Shown: positions 11,273-22,724, counted from the first letter of the stretch. The stretch: DNA of 64,000 nt from Ciborinia camelliae (GCA_025890175.1 JANPYM010000001.1:2752288-2816287), one strand, 5' to 3'. Numbers and translations: made by a program. Notes: generated by a model not told the origin, from the sequence alone.

Positions 11273-12940
11273 ATGGCGCCCACAACCCGCACCTCTCTCG
11301 TTCGATCTTCCTCCCCGTCTTCCTCTCTGCGATCCCCATCCGAGTCCTCTTCTACCATCCGCTATCACGAAGCTCGAAAACAAAATATGATCCGCTATAC
11401 ATCCTACGCTTCTGCCATCCTCTCATGTCTCTGCGCAGGCTCCATCACCGCCTATTCGCTCTATGGCCATTTGTTTCAATCACGATTAAATTATACGCAA
11501 TTACAAGTTAACATTGTGATTATCGGTGCGGAATTGGCTCTGTATTTACCAGTGCCGATATTTGGATATCTCTGCGATCGAGTTGGGCCTGCGCCGTTAT
11601 CATTGGGAGCTGGTGTGATGTTCGGGGCTGGGTATGGATTAGCGGCACTTACATATAAGAGTGGAGAGAAGGATATAGATGGATTTGTGATGGAGAGGGG
11701 ATGGCCAATTATTTGGATGGTGATTGCGTTTCTGATGATAGGGATGGCGACAACGTGTATGTATATCAGTGCGGTGACGGCTTGCGCGAAGAACTTTGGG
11801 AAGTCGAAGTATAGGGGATTGGCGCTGGCATGTCCAATTGCGGCATTTGGGTTGAGTGGGATGTGGCAGAGTCAGGTTGGGGAGAAGATCTTGTATGAGA
11901 GGGGTAAGGGGGGTGAGAGGGGAGATGTGGATGTCGGGAGGTTCTTTTGGTTCTTGGCAATTACGCTTTTTGTGGTGGGGGTTATTGGGTGTGGGTTGTT
12001 AAAGATTGTGGATGAGGAGGAGTTGATTGAGGAAGCTGTTGAGGAATTGGAGAGGAGTGGTTTACTTGGGGACGGAGATGGATATACTAGGAGAGGATAT
12101 GGAACTTTGGGAGGAGACGAACAAGATGATGTGGACGAGGAAGATGAGGAAGCGAAAAAGAAAACTTGGTTATTGAACGAGGAAACGAGAAGATTCCTCA
12201 AAGATCATACAATGTGGTGGTTAGCCATTGGATTCTTTTTCGTCTCCGGGCCTGGCGAATCCTTCATTACGAATTTGGGCACAATAATTGGCACGCTTCA
12301 TCCGCCTACTATTCATAATCCTACTTCAGCAGCAACGCATGTTTCAGTTGTGGCACTTACCTCAACCATCGCTCGTCTCCTCTTCGGCAGTCTCACAGAT
12401 GTCTTAGCCCCGGTTCCAACAACCCATCATTTTGGATCTCTCTCCAATTCTCTCGCTTCTCTCCCACCACAATCTAAATCCCGCATCGCAATATCCCGTA
12501 TAAATTTCCTCATTCTCTCCGGTCTTCTCATCCTTCTGGGCGATGTTCTTCTCGCCTCAGGTCTCTGTCAGAACCACGCCGATCGCTTCTGGATCATCTC
12601 CACTCTCATTGGTTCCGGCTACGGCGCTCTATTCTCTCTCACCCCACTAATCATAACGGTCATCTGGGGCGTCGAGAATTTTGGAACCAATTGGGGAATT
12701 GTGGCGATGGTCCCGGCGCTCGGCGCTACGCTCTGGGGCGTGGTGTATAGCCAGGTATATCAAAGAGTTGCAGAGGGGTTGTGGAGACAATTGGTCGGGG
12801 ATGGGGTACTTTGTTGGGGAAAAAGCTGTTATGATGGAACTTTCTGGGGAATGGCGGGCAGTGTGGGGATCGGGATCGGGTTTTGGGTTTGGGCTTGGAA
12901 GGGGAGGGGAGGGTGGAGCGATCGGGGGGTTGTGGTTTAG
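11273..12940 (+). CDS. mch1: Probable Mch1-like MFS transporter
   Basis: A single uninterrupted frame of 555 aa. After a Ser-rich N-terminus of about 40 residues, hydrophobic segments follow in the usual MFS pattern of about 12 helices. The first helix (ASAILSCLCAGSITAYSLYG) and YTQLQVNIVIIGAEL resemble the fungal Mch1 family (nodulin-like/MFS). The central cytoplasmic loop near residues 250-300 is acidic (DEQDDVDEEDEEAKKK). The yeast Mch1 protein belongs to a monocarboxylate-transporter-homologue group, but its substrate is not established, so no substrate is claimed. It is transcribed toward the minus-strand gene at 14026-15267. Confidence 0.85.
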   Translation: MAPTTRTSLVRSSSPSSSLRSPSESSSTIRYHEARKQNMIRYTSYASAILSCLCAGSITAYSLYGHLFQSRLNYTQLQVNIVIIGAELALYLPVPIFGYLCDRVGPAPLSLGAGVMFGAGYGLAALTYKSGEKDIDGFVMERGWPIIWMVIAFLMIGMATTCMYISAVTACAKNFGKSKYRGLALACPIAAFGLSGMWQSQVGEKILYERGKGGERGDVDVGRFFWFLAITLFVVGVIGCGLLKIVDEEELIEEAVEELERSGLLGDGDGYTRRGYGTLGGDEQDDVDEEDEEAKKKTWLLNEETRRFLKDHTMWWLAIGFFFVSGPGESFITNLGTIIGTLHPPTIHNPTSAATHVSVVALTSTIARLLFGSLTDVLAPVPTTHHFGSLSNSLASLPPQSKSRIAISRINFLILSGLLILLGDVLLASGLCQNHADRFWIISTLIGSGYGALFSLTPLIITVIWGVENFGTNWGIVAMVPALGATLWGVVYSQVYQRVAEGLWRQLVGDGVLCWGKSCYDGTFWGMAGSVGIGIGFWVWAWKGRGGWSDRGVVV

Positions 12941-13470
12941 AATGCTCTTGTGAAGGTTTGGGTGGGACCGGCATATAAGGAGAATTATATAGACCAGGGT
13001 TTTGATATCCATATCTAGAGTATATACTCGTGGCATCAACGGATCGGCATTGGGACATTGATGAATGGAATATGAAATTGCACGCATATTGCATTTTGTT
13101 TGGGCGTTGGTTGGTTTGATTGGTCGGGTCGGGTCGGGTCTGGTTTTGTTGGGTGTATTGGTTTGGATTGCATTGCATTGCGCTGCATGACTTGCTTGGA
13201 ATGGAATGGAATGGATGGAATGGGATTGATGAGATAGGATCTGGAACTCGTTATTTGCGTTAAACATTACCTGTTTATCATATTTTTTTAATAACAAATT
13301 GTATTGTTTTAATACCTGTCATTTAATATATGGGTTGGTAATGCGATATCTTGCGATTGGAAAAATGGAATGATGGGAATGGATCAGTGGGTGAGTGGGT
13401 GAGTGAGTGGGTGAGTGGGAATAGAGATATGATAGGTGAGGTCTCTGTGTTGTGAATAGGAAATATTGCT

Positions 13471-13520
<50 letters not shown>

Positions 13521-14025
13521 TTTCTGGAACCTTGGATTGGGTTGGGGAAATGATTTATATGAAAGAAGATCATGGGGGTGAGGGGTCAAGGGGGTAGAAG
13601 GGGGTGCTTTTAGAATTTAATACACATTCAAAATTCTCCTCATTCGAAATGATTCGCATGCGATTTTATACTAGGGAATGGGGATTGGGGAAGGAGAGGA
13701 GTGGGATGACTAGAAGGGCCTCGTGACTTTGAAAGGGATTTTAGTTACTCTTTTTGGTGCTGATGTTATATTGTATCTTCTGGATATAGTCGATATCACT
13801 AATGAAGCATTGATAATGGTACTGAGGTATAAAACGTCGTAGACATTAAGTACTAGGTATGTTGTTGGTTAAAACTAGTAAATAGTAATCTCGTTTTTTG
13901 GTTCAGTCAAGAGATTTTAGATACGGGAGAATCTCGGGATAAAGCAAGTGAATTGGCCCCCATACTTTGTAAACCATATACAGCTTTCGATGTTAGATAA
14001 GAGAATGGCCAGATTTGTCGATTGA
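12941..14025. other. Shared 3' region of convergent genes
   Basis: This holds the 3' ends of the Mch1-like gene (+) and the next gene (-). GGGTC and GGAAT pentamers lie near 13120-13220, GTGAGTGG-type repeats near 13380-13425, and a TA microsatellite at 13473-13517. No coding frame is supported. Confidence 0.5.
13473..13517. repeat. (TA)n microsatellite
   Basis: A perfect TA dinucleotide run of about 45 bp in the convergent 3' region. Confidence 0.98.
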
Positions 14026-15267
14026 TTAAAATGATCCGTATGGATTCCATACAGTATCAATTCCTCCCCCCGAAAGTCCAATATACCCAATCCCAGTGGT
14101 AGAGTCTCTCTTTATCTTCAACCAAACACGGGCTGTTACATTCCTATCCGCCTCCCATACTGACTTATTAATAAAACATCGAGTTTCTCTCGCGAGAGCA
14201 TCTGCTCCCTCTTGCAATACCTCGTCTTTAAACCCCGGATGAATATATCTTCGAGTAACAAACTGAGCTTTTCCGAATTTCATGGGTGGCGTCATCATCG
14301 ATCCCACAAACACAGCTAACACAATTCCTCCTGGTCCAATTGATGCAAAGGCTTCCTTAGCATTCGCTCCCCACCCGGCCGTAAATGCATCCAACACCCT
14401 TTGACTCCCCGCCAGCTCTTCCGCAGCAACCCCTAAAGCCCTTTGATATTTCCCCTGATACACCAGTCCATATATATCAAGCCATCCCTTCTCCACACTC
14501 TCCTTAATTATCCCCTCTAAAGTTCTTTCTGATGCCCCACCCCTATCGATTCTCTCCCTAACCGTATCCCAAATTGCATACCCGGCAAGCGCCTTTAGAA
14601 TATGATATAAATCTAGCATTTCCACCGGCTTCCCCCGGTGACCTTGGAAATACCAGAACTCGGTCCATTCATCATCGGCTATTTCTCGGCGGTTCCAGCG
14701 TTCTACTTTCTTGAAGCAGAGGTAAAGGTGGTGGAGAAAATAGAGGAGAGTGCTTCCCAGGGCGAGGGAAATGATTAGGAAGGGTCGTCGACGGATGAAG
14801 GGTTTTTGGGGAGGCGGAAACCGCGGTGGAGAGTAAGGGTTGGAGGGGGGGAAATAGACCGGGTATGGATGGGATTGAGGTTGGGTATTCACTGGATATT
14901 GAGGAAGAGGACGACCACCATATCTTCCTTTCGAGCTGTAGATGTTTCTCGCATCACCACTAAAACTCCTCTTTGTGACGAATGCGCGGGAATGTGAATG
15001 CGATAGGCGACCAAATTGCGGGCGATGAACTTGCACTTGAGGCTGTGCGAACACTGCGCGGATCCGTAATGTATCTGCGGTCTTCAATCGCATTGTATGT
15101 GCGTTATTGGAATATTGGAGAGGAAGACGAGAAAACATTTTTTTATTTGGGTTTGGGTTCGTGTTCATTGGGGGGAGGGGTTGCTTTTTACGTGATTGAC
15201 TAATCGGATCACATCGTATCGCATCATGCTCTTTTTGGAGACGTGCATGAGTTGGGTATGCAGCCAT
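14026..15267 (-). CDS. Conserved-looking protein, possible mitochondrial inner-membrane protein
   Basis: An intronless frame of 413 aa that I do not recognise. The N-terminal 110 residues are rich in Arg, Ser and Gln and poor in acidic residues. From Met44 (MFSRLPLQYSNN through SRAFVTKRSFSGDARN) they look like a mitochondrial presequence, so the real start may be Met44 or Met59 rather than Met1. A Pro/Tyr-rich linker follows, then one strong membrane helix at about 163-184 (FLIISLALGSTLLYFLHHLY) and a soluble C-terminal domain of about 230 residues with a second hydrophobic stretch (GGIVLAVFVGSMM). Location in mitochondria is inference from composition only. Confidence 0.7.
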   Translation of the reverse strand: MAAYPTHARLQKEHDAIRCDPISQSRKKQPLPPMNTNPNPNKKMFSRLPLQYSNNAHTMRLKTADTLRIRAVFAQPQVQVHRPQFGRLSHSHSRAFVTKRSFSGDARNIYSSKGRYGGRPLPQYPVNTQPQSHPYPVYFPPSNPYSPPRFPPPQKPFIRRRPFLIISLALGSTLLYFLHHLYLCFKKVERWNRREIADDEWTEFWYFQGHRGKPVEMLDLYHILKALAGYAIWDTVRERIDRGGASERTLEGIIKESVEKGWLDIYGLVYQGKYQRALGVAAEELAGSQRVLDAFTAGWGANAKEAFASIGPGGIVLAVFVGSMMTPPMKFGKAQFVTRRYIHPGFKDEVLQEGADALARETRCFINKSVWEADRNVTARVWLKIKRDSTTGIGYIGLSGGGIDTVWNPYGSF

Positions 15268-15777
15268 GGCAGGAGTGGGATTTCTGATGGCGGGGCTTGG
15301 ACAAGGGGGCGATATTCTATCGTATTGGGGTATATTCAGATCAAGTTTTGTTCATGAAATCCTTTCTACCCCTTCTCTAAAACTTTGGCGTATAAAAACA
15401 CATTACTTCACAAACTCGCCCATATAGAAACAAATCCGCTATCCATCAATCAATCCTACCTTCATATATTTTCACTCACCAGCCAGTCATCCACATATAG
15501 GTAGGTATTCATATCCCAATCAACCACAATGTCATTCCGCCAATACTTGACACTCCTATCACGACACCATGTCCTGTCATTTGCATTAGGTGTCATCTCA
15601 CCCTTAATTATGAATAGACTGGAAATGTCTCCTTTATACTTTCCACTTGTTTTCTGGCTATTGTTTATATGTCTCCCCAATATCAGGCATGGGCACCCGT
15701 ACCCTATCCGGGGTATTTCACCTCTTCGGGTGGTTTACCCTACCCTGTTGGATTCTACGGGATGGTTACCCTATAAA

Positions 15778-15932
15778 ACCCGCGGGTATATATCATGTGA
15801 TCGTCTAATGTAGTCGTCCAAAGTTGAAGCTATTCCCAACTCTATCTCTACCTTTCACCTTCCACCTTTCCCACCCCCCCTTCAACTTTGGACGAGTACA
15901 TTAGACGATCACATGATATATACCCGCGGGTC
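15778..15932. repeat. Long inverted repeat, 52-bp arms
   Basis: The left arm (about 15778-15829) and right arm (about 15881-15932) are complementary almost throughout. Both read, in one orientation, cccgcgggtatatatcatg, then tgatcgtctaatgta, then tcgtccaaagttgaag. I saw a single internal mismatch. The spacer is about 50 bp and C/T-rich. About 95 bp upstream, caggcatgggcacccgtacc (from 15684) has the look of a hAT-type transposon end, so this may be a remnant or MITE; that part is inference. Confidence 0.85.
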
Positions 15933-16610
15933 TACCCGTACCCCTCCCTATATTTTGCATATTGGGACTTTATCTCATCACAGATAGACTGGAAGCTCCT
16001 AGGAATGTGGATATGATGCGCAAGAAAGAAATAGAAAGGTGTGGGGGAGGGGGGGTTGCGGATGGGACTCAACAAGTTGAAGAGAAGGAGAAACGTTAGT
16101 GAGGAAGAGGAAGAGGAAGAGGAGAAACACACAAAGGACTCCATGGTTTGAGAGAAAGTAAAACATCCGGGGCATTGACCGGTATTCCAATCAAGACCTG
16201 GAAGCAAGCGCTCTATCGTCTCCTTCCCGTCTTACATCCGTTCAAATTCCAAGTCGGGACCTACAGAAGCCACCATAGTACACTTCCAAATCGTAACTCT
16301 GCCGTCATCATCCTACCATTCCAATTTCAAACATCAATGTCTCAATGCCGCTATATCTCCCAGCGTTTAGAAACTCGCCGGTACAGTAGTCAAAATACCG
16401 AACACACCATCCATAGGACTCCTATTCCCTTTCCCGGCCTCGGCGGTTTAAGGCTTTGAAGATAAAATATTCGAAGCGCTTTCCTGGATAGGGTGTCTAC
16501 TAGTCCGGACTGCAGTCTAAATAGGAGCTTTCAAACCTTGCAATACTAAGAATTTTTGTGGATGTGTTGTTGATTTTAATGAAGTGAACGTTTCAAGTTC
16601 ATCCAATATA

Positions 16611-16800
16611 TCAGGCGAGTTCAGTATTCCAAACAGATTTAGTGGATGAAAATGGATTCAATATATCAAACCGATTTAATGTATAAAACTGATTTAATGT
16701 ATCAACCCGATTTAATGTATAAAACCAACCCATAGAATCAGAACCTCTCATTCCCGGACTGCAGTCCAGACTATTGGAAACCTTGTTCATAGGAGTTAAG
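16611..16800 (-). repeat. Second copy of the 18-bp coding-like repeat fragment
   Basis: On the minus strand the sequence reads VSNSLDCSPGMRGSDSMGWF and then hexapeptide-type repeats YTLNRV, DTLNQF, YTLNRF, DILNPF encoded by 18-bp units near 16635-16725. It is related to the plus-strand fragment at 2905-3038 and is more AT-rich. A further piece of the unit (ccggactgcagtc) recurs near 16505. The open frame of 79 codons (16611-16850) has no known family and is treated as a remnant. Confidence 0.55.
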
Positions 16801-17618
16801 TACCGAGCCGGTAGAGGAACGGATGAACGTGGCTGATGAGATGGAAGCAAGAAAAAGGAGGAGGTGGAGTGTCAAGGAGGAAGATGAGGATAGGGGGAAA
16901 CAACTGGGTGGTTGATCGGAGGAAGAAAGTTTAGAGGTTAAATAGTGGTAGGGGAAAGGAGAGGGAGAGGGATAGAAGAGAAGACAAAGAGAGAGAAAAA
17001 AGTATCAAGTTAAAGAGGGTCAGTGAGTATTACATTACCCAGCAGATAGAATCAAATTACTATTTCCCTGGAAACAGGAACAGTCAATCCAAGCAGATTC
17101 CCTACAACATGATTCGAGATATCTTCCACAAGTTATACCAAACAAAACAATGAAAGCAGAAGCATTATGGAAAATCCCGAATGGGACAGCCAAACCAAGG
17201 TTTAGAGCCATGAATGCGTGTCATCAGACGGCAACCCAAAAGCCCCGTCGATATGTATCCCCGATGAGGTATTCCAATTCCTCTTGTTCTTTTAAGGTTT
17301 GGAATGGCACTAAAGGCTCCGAATAAGATTTTGGGTAAGGTGAGTGAGTGAGTTGGGAAATAAATCGATATTAATACAACTCGGTATGCCACGAGGCGAC
17401 TGGAAACTATTCCGGCCCAGATTTATTATTACCTCTCACCTCTAAACTAATAAATACCCGAAGGAAAGGGATTGAGCGTAGGAAACATGATCTCAGCAAG
17501 AGAAGACATAATGCCATTGTCACAAATCAAACACGAAACACATATAACGAACAAACAAACAATTCAATTCTATTGATATATAGATATAAAGTAGTTCTAT
17601 ATACACTAGCTTAGTCAT

Positions 17619-17664
17619 CGAGCTAGGTTCTATGGAATCTCCAGATTCCATAGAACTTAGCTCG
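17619..17664. repeat. Near-perfect hairpin palindrome
   Basis: Arms of 22 nt (17619-17640 and 17643-17664) are separated by only two bases. The left arm is cgagctaggttctatggaat plus ct. The single mismatch would be a G-U pair in RNA if the minus strand is transcribed, or an A-C mismatch if the plus strand is. It lies about 300 bp beyond the stop codon of the rhamnogalacturonase gene. It could be a transcript hairpin or a palindromic mobile-element remnant. Confidence 0.9.
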
Positions 17665-17960
17665 TTACACAATAATACAATGTTTAATAAATTCAATTCA
17701 ATTCAATCATCCAGCGTTCCGTACAAAGGAGCAGTAGGAAGTGTATTTTTCATTCCAAATATTTACAATTAAGATAATGTGGTAACTATAATACAATGAA
17801 TCTATCTTCCCCTCCTGTCTTTACTCATATATGTTTCCATTCTTCTTTCCTTCCCTCATTAGAAACCCCAACCCCAAATTGCAACCGTCGCATCAGGAGC
17901 GCTGGAAGAAATATCAGAGACACCTACCGTGAACGTTAGCTAGTCTAACGATGATCCAAT
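17665..17960. other. 3' flank of the rhamnogalacturonase gene
   Basis: AT-rich noncoding sequence with no coding frame. It includes attcaattcaattcaatc-type short repeats near 17690. Confidence 0.5.
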
Positions 17961-19750
17961 CTACGCGGAAACACACTGGGAGTAAAAGGCATTCTGCTCG
18001 ACGCAGGTACCAGCAGAGCAAGTCTTTCCACCAGTACAGTTACCGTACAAAGGAACGGAACCAGTTGAGGGTGATGAGACCGGAGTAGTAGCAAGTTTTG
18101 TGGCTGTAGGCTTAGCGGATCTGGAAGTTTCGGTGCGGAGGGTGGTGTTACTGGAGGCGATGGGTTTTGAGGTAGAAGCCTTGGAGCTTGTGGTAGCGAC
18201 CTTTTTGGAAGAAGGGACCTCTGTTGAAGAAGCCGAAGTGGATACAGCGACTTTTGAGGAGGAAGTAGCAGAGGTGGAGGGAGTGATAGCTGCGTGGGCA
18301 GTAGAAGTTGAAGATGCGCCCATGAGTGCAGAGGCAGGGGCTCTGCCTGGGTAGAAAGAGGTTGGGATGGCTGGGATAGGAATCTCGACGTTCAAGGCGT
18401 AAGGAGTAGTCAAATCTTGATCCATGGTCGCGGCTTCATAGCCTGTTGGGGCAGAGGCTAGAGACTGGGTTGTTGTATAAGGGGATGGGGAGGCGGTATC
18501 GGGCTTGAGACATCCTCCGGAACCGTAGGCATTGTGGCAGACGTATATCTCGGCGCTACCGGTTTCGGTTCCAATGGCAAAATCGCTGATGGTGATGTTG
18601 GTGCATGGGGCGGTGGACGAGCAGAGAAGCTCGATTGGTCCACGTTCATCGGAGTTGGTGGCGGTTCCCTTCCAGTTATTGAAAGAGAGGTTCTCGAAGA
18701 TGACTCCGTCACCGGCGGCTTGGCTTACTTCAGGCCAGGCTGAGTTGATATAAAGACTGTAGGCGTTGGAATGGCCGATAAAGTTGTTGAATTGACAGTT
18801 AGAGACGGTTCCGCTTCCACCATTTGATTTGATCATGTACATTTCATTGGATCCGTAAGTGTAAACATTGTTGTAGATAATGTTGGAAATGGCAGTGTCT
18901 GCTCCGAGAGAACCCATGGCACAACCTCCTGAGCTGTTGCAGTAGATGTCTTCGATGAGAATATTGTTGGAAGGACTCTATGGTATGGTTGGTTAGATAT
19001 GTTGACAACCGATTTTTCGAGAAAGCATACCTTGACAGTAACACACTCATCCTTGTTGGTAACCGCGATATCATGAATCCAGATGTTAGTTGCAAATACA
19101 TCAACGCCATCAAGACCTCCCTCATTGCCACCACGAATGATTATGTTGTAAATTTCTCCGTTCGTGCAACTATCTATTGTGAGATGGTATTGAGGGGAAT
19201 CGACTAATGCGATGTCGTGAACGGCAAAGTCGGTAGCTTTGTAAAATCGGAGGAGACGTGGACCATAAGTTGAGGATTTGTGGTATTCATAACCATAACC
19301 TTGAATAGCACCTTTAGAGGTGCTACTGTACATTTCAAAATCGGTAGTGTGTTCGATCATGATCATATTTCCAAGACCCCCATTAACACGGTAGATAATA
19401 CCATCAAGTTTCAATGCCCATGCCGAACCTCCGCTGAGTGTGACCCAGGTAGTCATACCATAATCTCCAGGAGGAACATAAACTGTATAAAAGTAAGTCA
19501 TTGGACAACGCCGCCGCTGGACTTTGGACTACATACCTGTTCCGCCAGTCTTACAGGCCGCAAAAGCAGATACGAGCGCCGGGCCAATATCTGAAGTCTT
19601 GCTAGCTACACCACCATAATCCAAAACGTTACAAACTTTTGTGGCCTTGGATTCTCTCGAGGTCAAGGGACCGACTGTACCAGACAATTGAGCCGATATT
19701 CCAGTGGAGAGTACGATTGCCGCAAGGGCTGATAATGTGCTGAATTGCAT
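17961..19750 (-). CDS. Secreted rhamnogalacturonase, GH28, with C-terminal CBM1-like module
   Basis: Model: complement(join(17961..18977, 19031..19482, 19537..19750)), 560 aa. Residues 1-20 are a signal peptide ([20 protein letters not shown]). The catalytic right-handed beta-helix follows. It includes [10 protein letters not shown], the [17 protein letters not shown] and NKDECVTVK segments that carry the acidic catalytic residues of rhamnogalacturonases, and [12 protein letters not shown] Ser/Thr/Lys-rich linker (about 430-525) is likely O-glycosylated. The last 30 residues ([17 protein letters not shown], then NAFYSQC) have four Cys and a terminal aromatic pair like a fungal cellulose-binding CBM1, but shortened between the first and second Cys. 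The family cleaves the rhamnogalacturonan I backbone of plant pectin. A MITE-like element lies just upstream of the start. Confidence 0.92.
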
Positions 19751-19861
19751 TTTGGAGATGGTATAAAAAGAATGATAGTAAAGCTCAAAAGGAGAGTGAG
19801 GGGCAGAAACGCTTGCGTTTGGAATAGAGAAGAGAAATCAAGGATGTAAATTTTGAAGAAT

Positions 19862-20643
19862 TAAAGGTTTTTAGCAAAATTTCTTGGGTAAAGATTTATT
19901 GTTAGTTATGCTGTGAAAGAGTGAAGGTTGGTAGGTAGGTTATATAGTTAGTCTTCTTTATACTATAATCATGACGATGACAATAGTATAGAAGGTGATG
20001 TTCGGCGAACTTTATATGGTAGTAGGCTATAAGGGTGATAAACTAAAGTTTAGTATATAGTATTGAATATAATCAAAAAGTATATGAGGTAGAAGTGTAT
20101 TGTATTTCAGAAAGACGATGATAATGATTTATAATTACAATTAAAGGTTTAATATATATAGGCCGAGAAGGATTATATGATCTTTATATATCTAGTTTTT
20201 CTATATAATGTCTAAAATGAATTTACAGGGATTTTGTAAATTGCATTAATTATTTAAAGCTTTTGAAATTAATTAATAATCAAAATTTAATTAGAAGTTA
20301 ATTTAGTTTAATTAAATCTTATTTAGTTTTTGTTTAGCTTTAACATTACTTTTTTTATAATTACTATAATCTTTTACTAATAGGGTTTAAAATCTATAAT
20401 TAGGTTTACTTTAATAAGAACTTAAAACATTTTTAATAATTTATTAACATTATTTCTTATATCATTGATATTTCTAGTAAATAAATATTAAGAATTTTTT
20501 ATACAGTTTATTATTTCGTTTAAAATTTAAACTTTTCGAAAATTATAGCTATTTAAATTTAGTTTTGAGGGTTTATATCTATTTAGGGTTACTAAAATTA
20601 GCTAGCTTAGAAAACCCAAGAAATTTTGTTAAAGACCTTTATT
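19862..20643. mobile_element. MITE-like terminal-inverted-repeat element, long copy
   Basis: The left end (from 19862) reads taaaggtttttagcaaaatt and the inverted right end reads ataaaggtctttaacaaaat. The match runs on through tcttgggt. The right part (about 20210-20643) aligns with the short copy at 706-1133, while about 300 bp on the left are unique to this copy. TA occurs at both borders. It is very AT-rich with no coding frame. Its left end is about 110 bp upstream of the rhamnogalacturonase ATG, so it occupies that gene's proximal promoter and includes TATA-like ctttata near 19956 in the gene's orientation. Confidence 0.7.
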
Positions 20644-22724
20644 GTTAAAAGATATGGAACTACATGTATACATTTCTATATGTACCGGTAGGTATAGTAT
20701 ATCAATTATATCGGGAGCACTCGCTCAAAATTCAAATGCATCATTATATATGCCCATGCAACAAGCAAGTCAATCAAATCAATCAAAAACTCGGTGTAGG
20801 GAATTAAAGGATCGTGCCGCACCCAGGTAAGACCAAAGAGACAAGAGGCTAGAATCGAGAACAGTCGAGATGGACTTGGTGAGGCCCGGGGATTATAAAA
20901 TGCCCGGGCATGTTAATAAAGCTGATGAAGTTAATAAAAAAAACACTTCACGTGGTGCCGGCAGCCCAATCAAAGGAATCTAATTGTTCAGATGTGGAAT
21001 TAAAGAATGTTCCTATAGGTACTTCTAGTAACTCCCTCCCCATATAACCTCATTGTAAGTTTGCTAGTCGTCACTTTCAAAAACAAGAGTTGTTCTAAGA
21101 AGAGGGGGAAATCTGGTGCTAAAAGATTGAGTATATCTGAAACCTCCTCGACCCACTCAAAAGCGATGAAATGCTTATGCTATGGATTAGCCGGATAAAA
21201 GTACAAGGTAGGCGACCGGCATAGGTGCTCTTAATAGGATTATTATTTAAGTCATTATAGTAATCTTTAAGCTTAATATATAAGATTAGAATTTGCTAAA
21301 ATCTATCTACCTAATGATATCACTTTCTAAAAGAGGATTATAAAGGCGAAGCTTTTTAAGCGACGAATCCGATCTTGCTGTGAAACTATTCTGATAATAA
21401 GTGCTGATTATATAAATTATACAACCGTAGCTTTTGGTACCCCCCTTAAATGCAAACATAGTTGACAGGTACTGTTTCGTTGGTTGGTGGTTGGTGGTGT
21501 TGCATTTAAATAGATTTCCTTCGTTTGATCATCACTGCAGGAAGAACAATATATCAGTATAAATCCAATCACGCAAGACAGCATTGGAAATTTGCTTAAT
21601 CCCAGCAAAAAAGGAGTGCTTGTTATTTGACGGCCGTGTTTCGTATATATACCTGGTAGCTATGCCTATAAGGCTACAATGCTACAATTCCAAGGCCTAA
21701 TGCCTAGACCTAGACCTACTTGTATCTTGAACAGTGATTTGTTGTTTTGAGTAAAAGGGGGATGAATCACGGAAATTACCCATTATTGGAATTTGGAATC
21801 CCTTTCGTTCAAGGTCAATTTATGAGATGGAAACTTCTTGGGTTCTTTAAAAGACAATAAGCTACACTATGAAAGTCTCCGCTTCAAATACCAATACCCG
21901 CCTAAATGTTTCTAGATGACATTTATCTTCAACTTTTTCGAAGGATTTCGTAGAAAGGAGGTCGAAAGAATCAACAAAAATAAGATTTCCTCGTAATTAT
22001 TCGATATTTCAATATATTCCCAATTTCACCTAGATAAAAAGCGGTCGGCCAAAGTTGTGGAAGGATGGATATCAGCAGCCGCCCCCTAGACTCCCTATAG
22101 TCTCCATACCTAAACCTTGATCAATGAATAGGGATTACTACCTGGGTAGTACTACAGTACTAACAGGAGGTAATGAGCATACCTAAGCACTGGTGTAGAT
22201 ATAGATGTGCATCGAAGCCATTGTACTCTACCGGTATCGTCCAAGAACGTGGGACAAGTATGTCGAGATTTGAGAATGAAAGGAAGATTCCAGATCGTCG
22301 CATTCAGGAGGATTCATTCAAAGGAATCCCAATGTTGAAATATGATACATATGGGATACGAGATACAGGTGGAGTAAAATTTGATACTCGAGAGTAGGTC
22401 TGGGGATTTGGAAGAAGTTCATAGCTTGATTGAGCGAGGCTCTCAACATGGATGAGCTCACCATTGTGGCTGATGCGGGGTGATAGGTACCTATGTATTA
22501 TATGTTTACTAAGCACTTATTGTGTGGCTAGTGATTTGTAACCTGAGGCTGTCAAAATATTTTTTGGCAGACGAAGGGCTTTCAATAAACGCGACTGTTG
22601 ATTTGAACGCGCTGATCAGGGAAGAAGTTTGTCGAAATACTCTACTTTTTGTTTTGTTTGATCGATACCTCTGCAGTTTGTTTCAGTAGCCACTTGATTT
22701 AGAAAACTTCGCACACCTTCAAAC
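20644..22724. other. Intergenic region, no supported gene
   Basis: Between the divergently oriented rhamnogalacturonase (-) and CCT5 (+). Open frames are short and without likeness to known proteins. The 21230-21420 part is again AT-rich. The last 150 bp are presumably the promoter and 5' UTR of CCT5. Confidence 0.5.

Larger units (their letters stand above)
15268..17618. other. Repeat-bearing intergenic region
   Basis: No gene is supported. A small plus-strand frame at 15529-15813 is hydrophobic but overlaps the inverted-repeat element and lacks family likeness. Contents are the inverted repeat around 15778-15932, the second 18-bp-repeat fragment and GA-rich tracts near 16850-17010. Confidence 0.5.
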
